Shown here: positions 50,647 to 60,347 of the stretch, one piece after another
Numbering within the stretch: the stretch's first letter is position 1
How the letters are laid out: every line of letters starts with the position of its first letter
Source of the DNA: Alphaproteobacteria bacterium
GTDB lineage: Bacteria > Pseudomonadota > Alphaproteobacteria > Rhodobacterales > Rhodobacteraceae
NCBI GenBank assembly: GCA_030425925.1
Contig: JAUHZO010000016.1
Span: 1-64,000, forward strand
DNA length: 64,000 bases
Direction: 5' to 3'
Notes under the pieces: generated by a model
Seen by the model: the letters and a program-made list of their open reading frames with translations, nothing else
Databases searched by the model: none
Told to the model about the DNA's origin: nothing
Made by a program: the position numbers and the translations under genes

Positions 50647-51861
50647 ATGCCGCTGGATATCTTGATTGCCGGGGCCGGGATCGGCGGCTTGGCCGCTGCT
50701 GCCGCGCTGGCGCAAAGCGGCCATCGCGTGCGGGTGTTCGACCAGTTCGACGCGCCCGCGCCGGTGGGCTCGGGTCTGGTGATCCAGCCGGTGGGGCTGG
50801 ACGTGCTCGACCGGCTGGGGGCGGCGCAGGCGGCACTGGCCCATGGCAACCGCATCCACCGGATGATGGGCCGCGAGGCGGCCAGCGGGCGGCGCGTGCT
50901 GGATGTCAGCTATGACGGGCCGGGCGATCCGCGCTTTGGCCTTGCCATTCATCGCGCCGCACTGTTTCAGGCGCTGTTCGACGCGGCAGAGGCGGCCGGC
51001 GCGCAGATCGTGCCGGGCCATCGCGTCACTACCCATGCGCAGGGGCGGCTGGACTTTGCCCATGGCGCGGCCGCCTCGGGGGACCTGATCGTCGACGCGC
51101 TGGGCGCGTCCTCCTGCCTGTCGCCGCTGCAGGCGCAGCCGCTGGGCTATGGCGCGCTATGGGCGACGGTGGACTGGGTGCCCGAGGCGGGGCTGCCCGA
51201 GAACGAACTGCGCCAGGTCTATCGCCGCGCCTCGCGCATGCTGGGGGTGCTGCCGGTGGGGCGGCTGCCGGGGGACGCCGCGCGCAAGGCGGCGGTCTTC
51301 TGGTCGCTGCCCGCAGACGGCCATGCCGCCTGGCAGGCCCGGGGTCTGGCGGCCTGGCGCGACGAGGCGGTGACGCTCTGGCCCGCGCTTGCGCCCATTG
51401 CCGAGCAGATCACCGCGCCGGACCAGATGACCATGGCGCGCTATTCCCACGGCACGCTGCGCCGGCCCCATGGCGACGGGATCGTGCATGTCGGCGACGC
51501 GGCGCACCGCGCCAGCCCGCAGCTGGGGCAGGGCGCGAACATGGCCTTGCTGGACGCCTGGGCGTTGGCAAGGGCGCTGCAGCGGGCGCAGGACGACACG
51601 GCGCTGGCGCTGCAATGGTACGCCATGGCGCGGCGCTGGCACGTGCGCGGCTACCAGTGGATGAGCCGCCTGTTCACGCCGCAATACCAGTCCGACAGCA
51701 CGGTCCTGCCGCTGTTGCGGGATCGCGTGCTGTTTCCGCTGTCGCAGGTCCCACCCTTGCCACGGGTGCTGACCCGGCTGGTCTGCGGCGATCTGCTGCC
51801 GCCGTTCGGGTCCCTGCCGGAGGAGCGGGCTGCCATTCACGCCCGGGATGGTGCGCTGTAG
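50647..51861 (+). CDS. FAD-dependent aromatic-ring-type monooxygenase
   Basis: A 404-residue flavoprotein. The N-terminal ILIAGAGIGGLAAAAAL binds FAD, and the second FAD motif appears as GDAAHRASPQLGQGANMALLDA, as in salicylate or p-hydroxybenzoate hydroxylase-like enzymes. The substrate domain FGLAIHRAALFQALF follows the family pattern. The family hydroxylates aromatic or related compounds with NAD(P)H and oxygen. The ATG at 50647 has GGGGGAGGGG before it. It is transcribed divergently from the SDR/DoxX gene; a link in function is possible but not shown. Confidence 0.85.
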   Translation: MPLDILIAGAGIGGLAAAAALAQSGHRVRVFDQFDAPAPVGSGLVIQPVGLDVLDRLGAAQAALAHGNRIHRMMGREAASGRRVLDVSYDGPGDPRFGLAIHRAALFQALFDAAEAAGAQIVPGHRVTTHAQGRLDFAHGAAASGDLIVDALGASSCLSPLQAQPLGYGALWATVDWVPEAGLPENELRQVYRRASRMLGVLPVGRLPGDAARKAAVFWSLPADGHAAWQARGLAAWRDEAVTLWPALAPIAEQITAPDQMTMARYSHGTLRRPHGDGIVHVGDAAHRASPQLGQGANMALLDAWALARALQRAQDDTALALQWYAMARRWHVRGYQWMSRLFTPQYQSDSTVLPLLRDRVLFPLSQVPPLPRVLTRLVCGDLLPPFGSLPEERAAIHARDGAL

Positions 51862-51888
51862 CGCACCCTACCGCCCCGGATCGGCGCG

Positions 51889-52608
51889 CTAGCCGCCGAA
51901 CAGCGAGCCCACGCCATAGGCAATTCCGGCGGCAGCGCCGCCGATGGCCAGTGTTTCCAGCCCCGATTGCCACCACGGGTGCAGCGACCAGACGCTTTTC
52001 AGCGCGCCGATGGCGAAAAAGCAGGCCAGCGTCAGCCCCACCGACAGCCCGAACGCCGCCGTGTAGCCCAGCAGGAACGGCAAGAGCGGCACCAGACCGG
52101 CGGCCAGGAAGGCACCGAACGTCACCAGTGCCGCACGCAGCGGGTTCGGGTCCACCGCCGACAGACCGTATTCGCCCTCGAGCATCATGGCGATCCAGTT
52201 TTCGCGGTTGCGGGCGATCTGGTCCACTGCGTCGTCCAGCGTCTGCCCCGAAAGCCCCTTGCCCGCAAGGATCGCCCGCAACTCGCGCTTTTCGCCCTCG
52301 GGCGTGACCGCGATATGACGTTCCTCCACCGCGCGCAGGCGGTGGATGTCGTCCAGCTCGGCCTTGGTGGCCGAGTAGTTGCCCGCGGCCATGGAAAAGC
52401 CGTCGGCCAGCACATTGGCCACACCCAGCGCCACGACGATGAAGGGCGACAGCCCCGCGCCCGCAACCCCGGCCACGATGGCAAAGGTGGTCACGGCGCC
52501 GTCGATTCCGCCATAGACCACGTCGCGCAGATCGCCGCGTCCGCGCGGGCGGGCCAGGCGGGAGTCGATTTCGGCCTGGCTGTGGCCGTGCTCGGGGGTG
52601 TCGGACAT
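51889..52608 (-). CDS. VIT1/CCC1-family membrane transporter
   Basis: A 239-residue membrane protein. It has DVVYGGIDGAVTTFAIVAG and ANVLADGFSMAAGNYSATKAE, which are diagnostic for the vacuolar iron/manganese transporter family, a cytoplasmic metal-binding helix region (RELRAILAGKGL) and three C-terminal helices. The family exports Fe(II) or Mn(II) by proton antiport. The gene converges on the monooxygenase gene, with 27 bases between. Confidence 0.87.
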   Translation of the reverse strand: MSDTPEHGHSQAEIDSRLARPRGRGDLRDVVYGGIDGAVTTFAIVAGVAGAGLSPFIVVALGVANVLADGFSMAAGNYSATKAELDDIHRLRAVEERHIAVTPEGEKRELRAILAGKGLSGQTLDDAVDQIARNRENWIAMMLEGEYGLSAVDPNPLRAALVTFGAFLAAGLVPLLPFLLGYTAAFGLSVGLTLACFFAIGALKSVWSLHPWWQSGLETLAIGGAAAGIAYGVGSLFGG

Positions 52609-52660
52609 GGTGCGGCTCCGGTTGCTGCTGGTTCAGTGGGCCATGTCCGCCGGGCCGGGG

Positions 52661-55357
52661 TCAATCCTCCTGTGCCCGGCTCTGGACCCAGCGGTTGAGC
52701 CAGGCCAGCCCCGCCAGCGCCAGCCCCAGCAGCAGGAAGGACAGCACCCGCGCCAGCCCCTGCAGGCCCGAGATGTCGATCAGGAACACCTTGGCCACGG
52801 TGAGCGCGATCACCGCGACACCGGCCCGGCGGAGCGGATCGGAACGGCGCGCCAGTGCCTGGTAGAACAGCGCGGCCCCGGTTGCCAGCAGCGCCACGGT
52901 GTAGCTGTAAAGCTCGGGATCGGTGGTGCCGAAGTCCAGCGGCATCGCCGCCGCGCCGCGCCAGAAGTGACGGATGGCCAGGGCCACCCAGACCGCGGTC
53001 AGCGCGACGGCCACGGCGGCCAGCCCGCGCCGCAGCAGCCTTGGCGCAAGGTCCAGCCGCCACGCCCCAAGTGCCAGCACCAGCGCCGGCAACAGATAGG
53101 CGGCGGCCAGCGTGTTCAGAACCGGCGGTCCGGCGACATCCTGCAGCGTGAAGAGCGGGTTGCCAAAGCTGAGCGCCAGGGCCAGCAGGACAAACGCCGA
53201 CAGACCGAACAGGACCGCCAGCCCCATGCGCAGGAGTTGCAGCGGCGGTCCGGCCTTCAGCCGCTCCACCTGGGCCAGCGCCAGCCCGGCCCAGATCGTC
53301 GCGTGCAGGCCCAGCACCCAATGCGCCGTGGCCTCGGGATGGCCGGTGAAGGCCTCGATCACGTGATAGAGCAGCAGGCTCAGCGTCATGCCGCCGGTCG
53401 ACCAGGCGGCGCTTTCCAGAAAGACGCGGGTGCGCGGGCGCTCGGGCAGCATCCACAGGGCCAGCACGAAGGCCAGCGTGGTGCCGCCATAGGCCGCCAG
53501 CATCTCCAGCACCGGCGCGTCGGTCGCCCGGTCCAGCCCCGGGTCCAGCACCAGCCGGTAGCCCAGCGCCACCACGCCCGCCAGGGTAAAGCCCGACATC
53601 CAGGGCAGGTCGAACCGGCGGTCGAGCGCGGTGGCGGCCAGCACCGTGGCGGCCAGGGCCAGCGTCAGCGCCGCATCGGTCAGCAGCACCGTCAGCGCAA
53701 AGGCCAGACAGGCCAGCGCCGAAAGCGTCGCAAGCGCCGCGCGCCGCTTGTCCGCGCCATCGGCCCGGGCAAACCGGGCCGCAAGCGCGGTCATGCCCGC
53801 CGCCAGGGCCAGCGCATGCAGCGCCCAGGGCCATGCCCCGATCAGCGAGGCAGGGGCCCAGGTCAGTTCCAGCGCAAGCCCTGCCAGCGGGGCCATCAGC
53901 ACCGCCGCCGCCGCCCAGACCAGCCCGGACAGGCTGCGGCTGCTGCGCCGGGCGGCCAGCAGGCCGATGGCCACCGCCATGGCCAGAAGCGCGGTCAGGT
54001 CCCAGGGGGTCCGGGATTCGGTTTGCGTCTGCGTCACCTCCAGCGCCGTCTGCAGCGCATCACGCAGCGGCTGGCTGATGTCGGAAAGGGCGATCAGCAG
54101 CAGGAGCGCGGCAGCGGGCAGGGCCGCAAGGTCCTGCAGGCCGGGGGCCGGGCGCGACGCGGCGATGAAAAGCAGGCTCAGCCCGGTGGCGATGGCGCAG
54201 GCGATCCAGAACAGCGGGACCGAACCGCCGCCCAGCCAGAGCAATGCCAGCGAGGCCGGGCCAAGCGCCAGGGCGGACAGGTAGACCGGAAAGATCGGCC
54301 GGGCGTCCTTCGCCAGCCCCAGCACCCGCGCGCTTAGGCAGGGGTGCGGATGGTCCGGTGTCAGGCTGCGCGCCGGGATCAGCGTGGCCAGCAGCGCCAG
54401 GCAGGCCGCGTAGAGCATGGCCGCGGCGTGCAGGCTTTCGTCGAACCCGGCCCCGGCCACCAGCAGCCATCCCGCGCCGAACCCCAGCGCAACGCTCAGC
54501 CCGCTGATCCAGGCCCAGCGGCGCAGGGTGTCGATGCCAAGGCCAAGCGCCGTCAGCACTCCGAAATAGCCCAGCAGCCATTCCAGACTGTCGCTGCTGC
54601 CGCCCACGAGAAACGGGGCGGCGGTGCCGCCGATCAACCCGATGGCGGCCAGAAGCGGGCCGTGGAACCAGCCCAGCACCAGCCCGGCCAGCGCGATCCC
54701 GAACAGGCCCAGCAGCGCCGGGCCCGGTGCGGCCAGATCGTAAAGCAGCCGCGCAGCCAGAACCGCGCCGAACAGCGATACAAGACCGGCACCGGACAGG
54801 ACAGAGGGCAGGTAGGCGGTTGCGCTGTCCTCGTCGTCGCCAAAACGGCGGCGGATGACTTCGCCGCCGCCGATCAGCGCAAGACCCAGCAGGGCCGCAG
54901 CCACCACGCGGGCGGTCGGGGTCAGAAGGCCCGTCTCGATCCCGTATTGCACGAGAAACAGCCCGGCCAGCGCCAGCGACAGGGCCGAGACGGCATAGAA
55001 CCAGTGATCGCGCAGCCAGGTGAGCAGACGGGCGACCAGCGAGGGGCCGCGCGGTTCGGCGTCCGGCTCTGGCAGTTCGGGTGCTGTACGCTTCCACACC
55101 GGGGGCTGCGGGGGTGCTGCGGTTTCGGCAATCGGATCGGGCACCGGCGCGGGCTCGGCGACGGTGGGCTCTGCGACGGCGGGTGCGGTCTGCCCCGGTG
55201 CCGTGTCGGGCGGCGGGTCCGTTTGCGTCAGCGCCGCCACGTGCTGGCGCAGCTCTTCCATCTCGCGCCGCAGGCGGACCAGCGTGACCAGCGCATAGAT
55301 CAGCCCCGCAGGGATGGCGAGGATCACGAGAATGGCAAGGAGAGCAAGCAGGGGCAT
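52661..55357 (-). CDS. DUF2339 polytopic membrane protein
   Basis: An 898-residue protein with a helix at the N-terminus (LLALLAILVILAIPAGLIYAL), a coiled-coil stretch (LVRLRREMEELRQHVAALT), a proline-rich linker, and then some 24-26 membrane helices to the end. The arrangement and lengths match DUF2339, a family with no known activity but a cell-envelope location. It is probably a single gene; 52 bases separate it from the VIT1 gene on the same strand. Confidence 0.85.
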   Translation of the reverse strand: MPLLALLAILVILAIPAGLIYALVTLVRLRREMEELRQHVAALTQTDPPPDTAPGQTAPAVAEPTVAEPAPVPDPIAETAAPPQPPVWKRTAPELPEPDAEPRGPSLVARLLTWLRDHWFYAVSALSLALAGLFLVQYGIETGLLTPTARVVAAALLGLALIGGGEVIRRRFGDDEDSATAYLPSVLSGAGLVSLFGAVLAARLLYDLAAPGPALLGLFGIALAGLVLGWFHGPLLAAIGLIGGTAAPFLVGGSSDSLEWLLGYFGVLTALGLGIDTLRRWAWISGLSVALGFGAGWLLVAGAGFDESLHAAAMLYAACLALLATLIPARSLTPDHPHPCLSARVLGLAKDARPIFPVYLSALALGPASLALLWLGGGSVPLFWIACAIATGLSLLFIAASRPAPGLQDLAALPAAALLLLIALSDISQPLRDALQTALEVTQTQTESRTPWDLTALLAMAVAIGLLAARRSSRSLSGLVWAAAAVLMAPLAGLALELTWAPASLIGAWPWALHALALAAGMTALAARFARADGADKRRAALATLSALACLAFALTVLLTDAALTLALAATVLAATALDRRFDLPWMSGFTLAGVVALGYRLVLDPGLDRATDAPVLEMLAAYGGTTLAFVLALWMLPERPRTRVFLESAAWSTGGMTLSLLLYHVIEAFTGHPEATAHWVLGLHATIWAGLALAQVERLKAGPPLQLLRMGLAVLFGLSAFVLLALALSFGNPLFTLQDVAGPPVLNTLAAAYLLPALVLALGAWRLDLAPRLLRRGLAAVAVALTAVWVALAIRHFWRGAAAMPLDFGTTDPELYSYTVALLATGAALFYQALARRSDPLRRAGVAVIALTVAKVFLIDISGLQGLARVLSFLLLGLALAGLAWLNRWVQSRAQED

Positions 55358-55453
55358 GGCGCGGGACCGAGGATGTCAGAGCCAACCCTAGTGCCATGCG
55401 TGCCTTTCGGGCAGGTCCGGATTCCCATACCCCGCAGGCCGCGGACAAGAACA

Positions 55454-55471
55454 GGGGCCGAAACCGGCCCC
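55454..55471 (-). terminator. Hairpin downstream of the CHRD/RTX gene
   Basis: GGGGCCG-aaac-CGGCCCC forms a perfect 7-bp stem 24 bases past the stop of the minus-strand gene at 55495-57243. On that strand it is followed by a loose TGTTCTTGT, so termination is plausible but not strong. Confidence 0.5.
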
Positions 55472-55494
55472 CGCCCCCACCGCAACCGGGCAGT

Positions 55495-57243
55495 TCAGTA
55501 CACGTCGAAATCGGAAACGGTCAGTGCGGTGTTCACGCCGGCCAGCGTTGCCAGCATCTCGCGGCCCTCGGCGGTCGACCAGTCGTCGTCGAACAGCAGA
55601 TGGCTGTCGGTGCCGTCGCCCACGGCCAGATAGGCGGCCACGGCCGCACCGGTGCCCGTCATCGCATCTGCCAGCGTGCCGGTGGAAAAGACCACCTGCT
55701 GGTCGTTTGCGGCCTCCAGATCGGCCACGCCCGAAACGATGTCGAAATCGTCCGCCGACAGGTCACTGTCGCCGCGCACGGTATCTTCGGTGGAGTTGGC
55801 AAAGCTGATCGCGCCGCCGTCGAGGAGAGAGATCACGTCCTCGCCCTGCACGAAATCGGCGATGCGGTCGGTGCCGGTGCCGGCGTCAAAGTGGAACTCG
55901 TCCATGCCCGCGCCGCCGCGCAGGATGTCATTGCCCGCCAGTCCGCCGAAGATGTCGTTCCCGGCCCCGCCCGCAAGCGAATCGGCACCGGCCCCGCCGA
56001 CCAGCAGGTCGTCGCCATCGCCGCCGGCGATGGTGTCGGCCCCGTCATCGCCGAACAGCCGGTCATCGCCGGACTGCCCGATCAGCAGGTCGCCGTCGTC
56101 GCCGCCGCGCAATTCGTCCGCCTCGCCGCCGCCATAGAGCAGGTCCATGCCCGCCCCGCCGGTCAGCATGTCGGACCCGCTGCCGCCGCCGATCAGGTCG
56201 TCGCCCAGACCGCCGTCCAGCATGTCGTCGCCGCTGGCCCCCAGCAGGGTGTCGTCGCCGCTGTCGCCGGCAATCGTGTCGGCCCCGGCATTGCCCAGAA
56301 GCGCGTCGTTGCCCGAACCGCCCTCGACAGCGTCGGACCCGCTGCCGCCGCGGACGATGTCGTTGCCTGCGCCGCCCCAGACGATGTCGTTGCCGCTGCC
56401 GCCGACCACCGTGTCATTGCCGGCTTCGCCCCAGAGGCTGTCATCGCCGGCCTGGCCGAACAGCATGTCGGCGCTGTCGCCACCATGGACCATGTCGTTG
56501 CCGCGCCCGCTCCAGACCGTGTCCTGACCGCCCCGGGCGTCATAGATGTCGTCCTGTCCGGTCAGATGCACCAGCTGGCTGCTCTCCATCTGCTGGACCT
56601 GCAGCAGGAATTGCGCCTCGGCCACCGTGACCGCCTGCAATTCGCCTGCGGCTGCGGGCAGGATCGGCACGTAGCCGCCGGTGCCGTTGGCCTCACCGGC
56701 CGTGCCCGTGCCGATGCCGTCGGGCAGCATCACGCCATGCAGCACGTATTCGCGCAGATGCAGCGGCGCGACATCGTCGAAATCGTACTGCGTGCTGCTG
56801 ACGGGGCTGAAGAAGTTGGCGGGGTCGGTGATGTCGAAGCTTTGCTGGAACAGGATGTTGCCATCGCTGTCGGCCATGGGCGAGGTGTCGGTGCTGTCAT
56901 CCAGCGGCAGCAGGATGTCGCCGTACTGGCCCAGCCCTTCCAGCACCTCCACCGCGCCGTCGCGGTCGGCGTCATTCGCAATGGTGGGGGTAAAGCTGTC
57001 GATGGGCACACCATTGGCGTCAAAGCGGCCATGGATGTGCTGGATATGGGTCTGGCTTGCGGTGGCGCCCGCCGCCACGATCGATGCCGAAACCGCGCCG
57101 CCGCCCATGCCGTCGGTGGTCACGGCAAAGAGCGCGGTGCCGCTGACGCCAGAGCTGTTCAGTGCGGTGAGGTTCGCCGCGTAGACAGCGTCGGCCATGG
57201 CCAGCTGCTGTGCGAAATCGTCGAAAGTCAGGGTCGTGTTCAT
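55495..57243 (-). CDS. Secreted RTX protein with CHRD domain
   Basis: A 582-residue exoprotein. The N-terminal ~250 residues include a CHRD-like domain (GTALFAVTTDG, ASQTHIQHIHGRF), a beta-fold of unknown role found in chordin and many bacterial exoproteins. Residues ~260-470 are RTX calcium-binding repeats (GGSGNDIVWG, GGDGDDLLVG and so on), followed by a type I secretion tail. There is no signal peptide. A GGAGG ribosome site before the ATG at 57243 sets the start. A 16-bp GC palindrome lies 42 bases upstream, and another inverted repeat is further upstream. Confidence 0.85.
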   Translation of the reverse strand: MNTTLTFDDFAQQLAMADAVYAANLTALNSSGVSGTALFAVTTDGMGGGAVSASIVAAGATASQTHIQHIHGRFDANGVPIDSFTPTIANDADRDGAVEVLEGLGQYGDILLPLDDSTDTSPMADSDGNILFQQSFDITDPANFFSPVSSTQYDFDDVAPLHLREYVLHGVMLPDGIGTGTAGEANGTGGYVPILPAAAGELQAVTVAEAQFLLQVQQMESSQLVHLTGQDDIYDARGGQDTVWSGRGNDMVHGGDSADMLFGQAGDDSLWGEAGNDTVVGGSGNDIVWGGAGNDIVRGGSGSDAVEGGSGNDALLGNAGADTIAGDSGDDTLLGASGDDMLDGGLGDDLIGGGSGSDMLTGGAGMDLLYGGGEADELRGGDDGDLLIGQSGDDRLFGDDGADTIAGGDGDDLLVGGAGADSLAGGAGNDIFGGLAGNDILRGGAGMDEFHFDAGTGTDRIADFVQGEDVISLLDGGAISFANSTEDTVRGDSDLSADDFDIVSGVADLEAANDQQVVFSTGTLADAMTGTGAAVAAYLAVGDGTDSHLLFDDDWSTAEGREMLATLAGVNTALTVSDFDVY

Positions 57244-57284
57244 CGTGTTGCCTCCTGCGGCGGTGAATGTGCAGGAAGACACGG

Positions 57285-57300
57285 GCCGCGCCGGCGCGGC
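57285..57300. promoter_or_regulatory. 16-bp GC palindrome in leader of CHRD/RTX gene
   Basis: GCCGCGCCGGCGCGGC is perfectly symmetric, 42 bases before the start codon. On the minus strand a T7 run (57309-57315) comes before it, so it does not form a terminator for the upstream gene. It could be an operator or an mRNA leader structure. Confidence 0.35.
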
Positions 57301-57355
57301 GTTTCAGAAAAAAACGTCCGATGTCGCGGGAATTGGCCCAGAGGCCTGAAATCGC

Positions 57356-57369
57356 CCGGAACTTTCCGG
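57356..57369. promoter_or_regulatory. 14-bp inverted repeat upstream of CHRD/RTX gene
   Basis: CCGGAA-ct-TTCCGG, three bases past the DUF697 stop and 113-126 bases before the RTX start. The sequence CCGGAAAGTT on the minus strand also occurs upstream of the S8 protease (29124-29133). Confidence 0.3.
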
Positions 57370-57372
57370 TGC

Positions 57373-58374
57373 TCAGTCCGACGAGAACAGCCCGCCCAGA
57401 GCGCTGCGCACGATGGACCGGACCGAAGGCCGCCGCTTGGGGCCGAAGGGCAGGGGGCGGCAGACCTCCATCGCGGCCACGCCCACCCGCGCGGTGAGCG
57501 CGCCGTTGACCATGCCTTCGCCAAAGCGGCGCGACAGCTTGCCCAGAAGGCCGCCGCCCAGGATCGGCTCCAGCATGTCGTCCCCCACGGCCACCGCCCC
57601 GGTGGCCACCAGGTGGGACATCACCGCCCGGGTCAGACGCCAGCTGCCCAGCGTACCGGAACGGCCGCCGTAGATCTCGCCGATGCGCCGGATCATCCGC
57701 ACATTGGCCGTCAGCGCCGCGGCCACATCGGCCAGCGCCAGCGGCACCAGCGCCGTGACCGTGGCCACCTGCCGCGCGGCGGCCTCGACCTCGCGCCGGG
57801 CGGCGGTGTCGAGCGGGGCCAGCAATTCGGCTTCGGTCAGGCCGAGCAGGGCAGAGGCGTCGAACACGTCGTCGCGCCGCTCCTTCAGCTTGTCGCGGCC
57901 CCAGCGGGTGTCGTCGCGGGTCGCGTACAGGCGGACCAGATCGTCGGTGACCTTGCGCGCGGCCACCAGGTCTTCGTCCGCCAGTGCCTGGTCGGCAGCG
58001 CGGTGTAGCGCGTCGATGCGCTCCAGCCGGGTGAAGGCGGCCAGTTCCTTGATGGCGATGAGGACAAGCACGATGACAAAGGCCGCAACCAGCGCGGCCA
58101 CCGCCCAGCCCAGAACCGGCGAGGACGCGATCAGCCCGGTGACGAAGGTCCAGGCGGCAATCGAGACCAGCGTGCCGACCAGCGCCAGCAGCAGCCGCCA
58201 GAACCAGCGCGCCAGCACCGAAGGCGGCCGCGCGGCCAGCGCCGCCACGGTGGTCATCGCCCGGCCCTGCGCCGGTTCCAGATGCGGTTCGGGCACCGGC
58301 GGCACATCGGACGGGCCGGGCGCCTGGGGCGCGTCTTCGAGGTCGATCAGGACGGGGCCTTTGGGGTCGCTCAT
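57373..58374 (-). CDS. YcjF/DUF697-family inner-membrane protein (TIGR01620-like)
   Basis: A 333-residue protein. After a polar, proline-rich start, two membrane helices lie at ~95-150 (FWRLLLALVGTLVSIAAW and a second hydrophobic stretch). The C-terminal region, with VRMIRRIGEIYGGRSGTLGSW and GDDMLEPILGGGLLGKLSRRFGEGM, matches DUF697 proteins, the partners of YcjX in E. coli. The function is not established but is linked to envelope stress. Its start overlaps the GNAT gene stop (ATGA), and it ends the YcjX-GNAT-YcjF cluster. Confidence 0.87.
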   Translation of the reverse strand: MSDPKGPVLIDLEDAPQAPGPSDVPPVPEPHLEPAQGRAMTTVAALAARPPSVLARWFWRLLLALVGTLVSIAAWTFVTGLIASSPVLGWAVAALVAAFVIVLVLIAIKELAAFTRLERIDALHRAADQALADEDLVAARKVTDDLVRLYATRDDTRWGRDKLKERRDDVFDASALLGLTEAELLAPLDTAARREVEAAARQVATVTALVPLALADVAAALTANVRMIRRIGEIYGGRSGTLGSWRLTRAVMSHLVATGAVAVGDDMLEPILGGGLLGKLSRRFGEGMVNGALTARVGVAAMEVCRPLPFGPKRRPSVRSIVRSALGGLFSSD

Positions 58375-58832
58375 GCCGGTGCCTCCTCGGGGCTGTGCGC
58401 GTGCCAGACATAGCGCAGATCGGGCAGGCCTTCTTCGTTGCCCTGCCCGTCGGTGCGTTCGGTGACGGCAAAGCCCTCGCGTTCATAGAACCGCTGCGCG
58501 GCGGTGTTGGCCTCGAAGGTCCAGAGCGACAGGTGCGGGCTGGCGGCCTTGGCGTCGTCCAGCAGCGCCTTGCCCACGCCCCTGCCCTGCGCAGGGCGCG
58601 TGACGTAAAGCGAATGCACCACCTCGCCCTCGCGTGCGATGAACCCCAGCACGCGGTCCACGGGATCGCAGGCGACGGTGACCCAGCCGCGGTCGATCAT
58701 GCGGCCAGCATGGGCGATGTCCTCGGCCCCGGTATGCAGCAGCGGTTTCCAGGCATTGGCGGCCACGGCCTCGGTGATCATCTGGCCAAGCTTGCCGGCA
58801 TCGGTGGACCGGGCGGGGCGCAGGCGGATCAC
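58371..58832 (-). CDS. GNAT-family N-acetyltransferase
   Basis: A 153-residue acetyltransferase. The acetyl-CoA site is [24 protein letters not shown] (Q/RxxGxG/A), and the C-terminal [17 protein letters not shown] is typical. It starts with a GTG overlapping the YcjX stop (GTGA) and ends overlapping the YcjF-like gene. This couples it on both sides inside a conserved pair. It may modify a small molecule or a protein; the target is unknown. Confidence 0.87.
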   Translation of the reverse strand: MIRLRPARSTDAGKLGQMITEAVAANAWKPLLHTGAEDIAHAGRMIDRGWVTVACDPVDRVLGFIAREGEVVHSLYVTRPAQGRGVGKALLDDAKAASPHLSLWTFEANTAAQRFYEREGFAVTERTDGQGNEEGLPDLRYVWHAHSPEEAPA

Positions 58833-60244
58833 AACCGGTCTCCGATCAGGAACTGCGCGGCGCGGTCGAGGCGGATATGCGGCGGGCCTTCGCCGGGTTT
58901 GAGGCTGAGCGCGGCAGGGGCGAACTGCATGATCCGGTAATCGGCCTCCAGCCAGCCTTGCGCGCCCTCGCGCGCCGGGCCCAGCAGGTGCGCGGGATCT
59001 TCGGGCAGGGCACCGGGATAGAATGCCGCCTGCTTGCCGGTGTCCAGGAGCGTGCCGCGCACGCAGTCGAGATCCTGCCCGGCATGGGGAAGGGTCTGTT
59101 CCACGGTGGCGCGCAGGGCGGCGATGGACATGGCCTGCGTGTCGGCCCCGGCAAAGCGCGCCCGGTCGCGCGCCTCGCGGGTCAGGGCCTGCATGATCCC
59201 GGTCAGCTGCGGGTGCTGCTTGTGGTGCAGATGGTCGGCCTTGGTGGCGGCAAAGAGGATCCGGTCCACCCGCTTGCCCATCAGAAGCTGGGTCAGAAAG
59301 GCATTGGTGCCGGGGCGGAAGGCGGTCAGGATGTCGGCCATGGTCTGGCGCAGATCCTCGACCGCGCGGGGCCCGGCATGGATCGCGCCAAGCGCGTCGA
59401 CCAGCACGATCTGGCGGTCGATCCGGCTGAAATGGTCGCGGAAGAAGGGCCGCACGACGCGGGTCTTGTAGGCTTCGAACCGGCGTTCCATCTCGCGCCA
59501 GAGCGATCGGCGGGGGGCGTTTTCCACCGGCGGCAAGGGCGCGAAGGTCAGCACGGGCGAGCCCGCAAGGTCGCCGGGCAGCAGAAAGCGGCCCGGCGAG
59601 CAATCGGAGAAACCCGCCGCGCGGGCGGTCTGCAACGCCCGGGTATAGGCGCGGGCCAGCGCCTGGGCGCGCGGCTCGTCGAGCCCTTGCGTGCTCGCCT
59701 CGCCCTCGGCCAGTGCCACGAAGTCCGGGCCCTCGGGGCGCAGGGCCATGCGGTCCAGCATGTCGCGCGACCAGGCGGCATAGCTCTTGTCCAGCAGCCC
59801 AAGATCCAGCAACCATTCGCCGGGATAATCCACGATGTCGAGATGGACGGTGCGCGGGCCCTGCAGACCCGCCAGCAGCCCCGCGGGCCGCACCTTGAGC
59901 GAGACCCGAAGCTCGGACACGCTGCGGGTGCTGTCGGGCCAGTGCGGGTCCCGCGCGGTCAGGGCGCCCAGGTGGTTTTCGTAGTCGAAGCGCGGCAGCG
60001 TGTCGTCGGGCTGGGGTTGCAGAAAGGCGGTCAGTATGCGCCCTTCGCTTTCGGCCACCAGTTGCGGCATCCGCCCGCGATCCAGCAGATTGGCCACCAG
60101 CGAGGTGATGAACACCGACTTGCCGGAGCGCGACAGACCGGTCACGCCCAGCCGGATCACCGGCTCGAACAGGGTTTCCGAGATCGTGTCGGAGACGGTC
60201 TCGACCCCGCGGGTCAAAGTGTCGGCGATCGTTCCTATGACCAT
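58829..60244 (-). CDS. YcjX-family P-loop GTPase-like protein
   Basis: A 471-residue protein. The nucleotide site is [18 protein letters not shown] (P-loop ~36-43), followed by [29 protein letters not shown], which holds the Walker B/switch region, and [15 protein letters not shown] in the position of the guanine-specificity motif. It is a DUF463/YcjX-family protein; E. coli YcjX is stress-induced with YcjF. It heads the cluster and has a divergent spacer shared with truA. Cytoplasmic, possibly membrane-associated through the YcjF homologue. Confidence 0.9.
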   Translation of the reverse strand: MVIGTIADTLTRGVETVSDTISETLFEPVIRLGVTGLSRSGKSVFITSLVANLLDRGRMPQLVAESEGRILTAFLQPQPDDTLPRFDYENHLGALTARDPHWPDSTRSVSELRVSLKVRPAGLLAGLQGPRTVHLDIVDYPGEWLLDLGLLDKSYAAWSRDMLDRMALRPEGPDFVALAEGEASTQGLDEPRAQALARAYTRALQTARAAGFSDCSPGRFLLPGDLAGSPVLTFAPLPPVENAPRRSLWREMERRFEAYKTRVVRPFFRDHFSRIDRQIVLVDALGAIHAGPRAVEDLRQTMADILTAFRPGTNAFLTQLLMGKRVDRILFAATKADHLHHKQHPQLTGIMQALTREARDRARFAGADTQAMSIAALRATVEQTLPHAGQDLDCVRGTLLDTGKQAAFYPGALPEDPAHLLGPAREGAQGWLEADYRIMQFAPAALSLKPGEGPPHIRLDRAAQFLIGDRL

Positions 60245-60311
60245 CGGGCGTTCCCAAGCTGCGTTGCGCGCAACTTAGGCTCGGGTCCCGGTGATGTCAC
60301 CCTCTCGGTGC

Positions 60312-60347
60312 CGGGAAATGCACGCCGCTGGTTTCGCGCATTTCCCG
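60312..60347. other. Inverted repeat between YcjX and truA genes
   Basis: CGGGAAATGC (60312-60321) and GCATTTCCCG (60338-60347) are perfect 10-base arms around a 16-base loop, in the 204-bp divergent spacer. No U tract follows. It may be an operator or hairpin in either leader. Confidence 0.4.
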
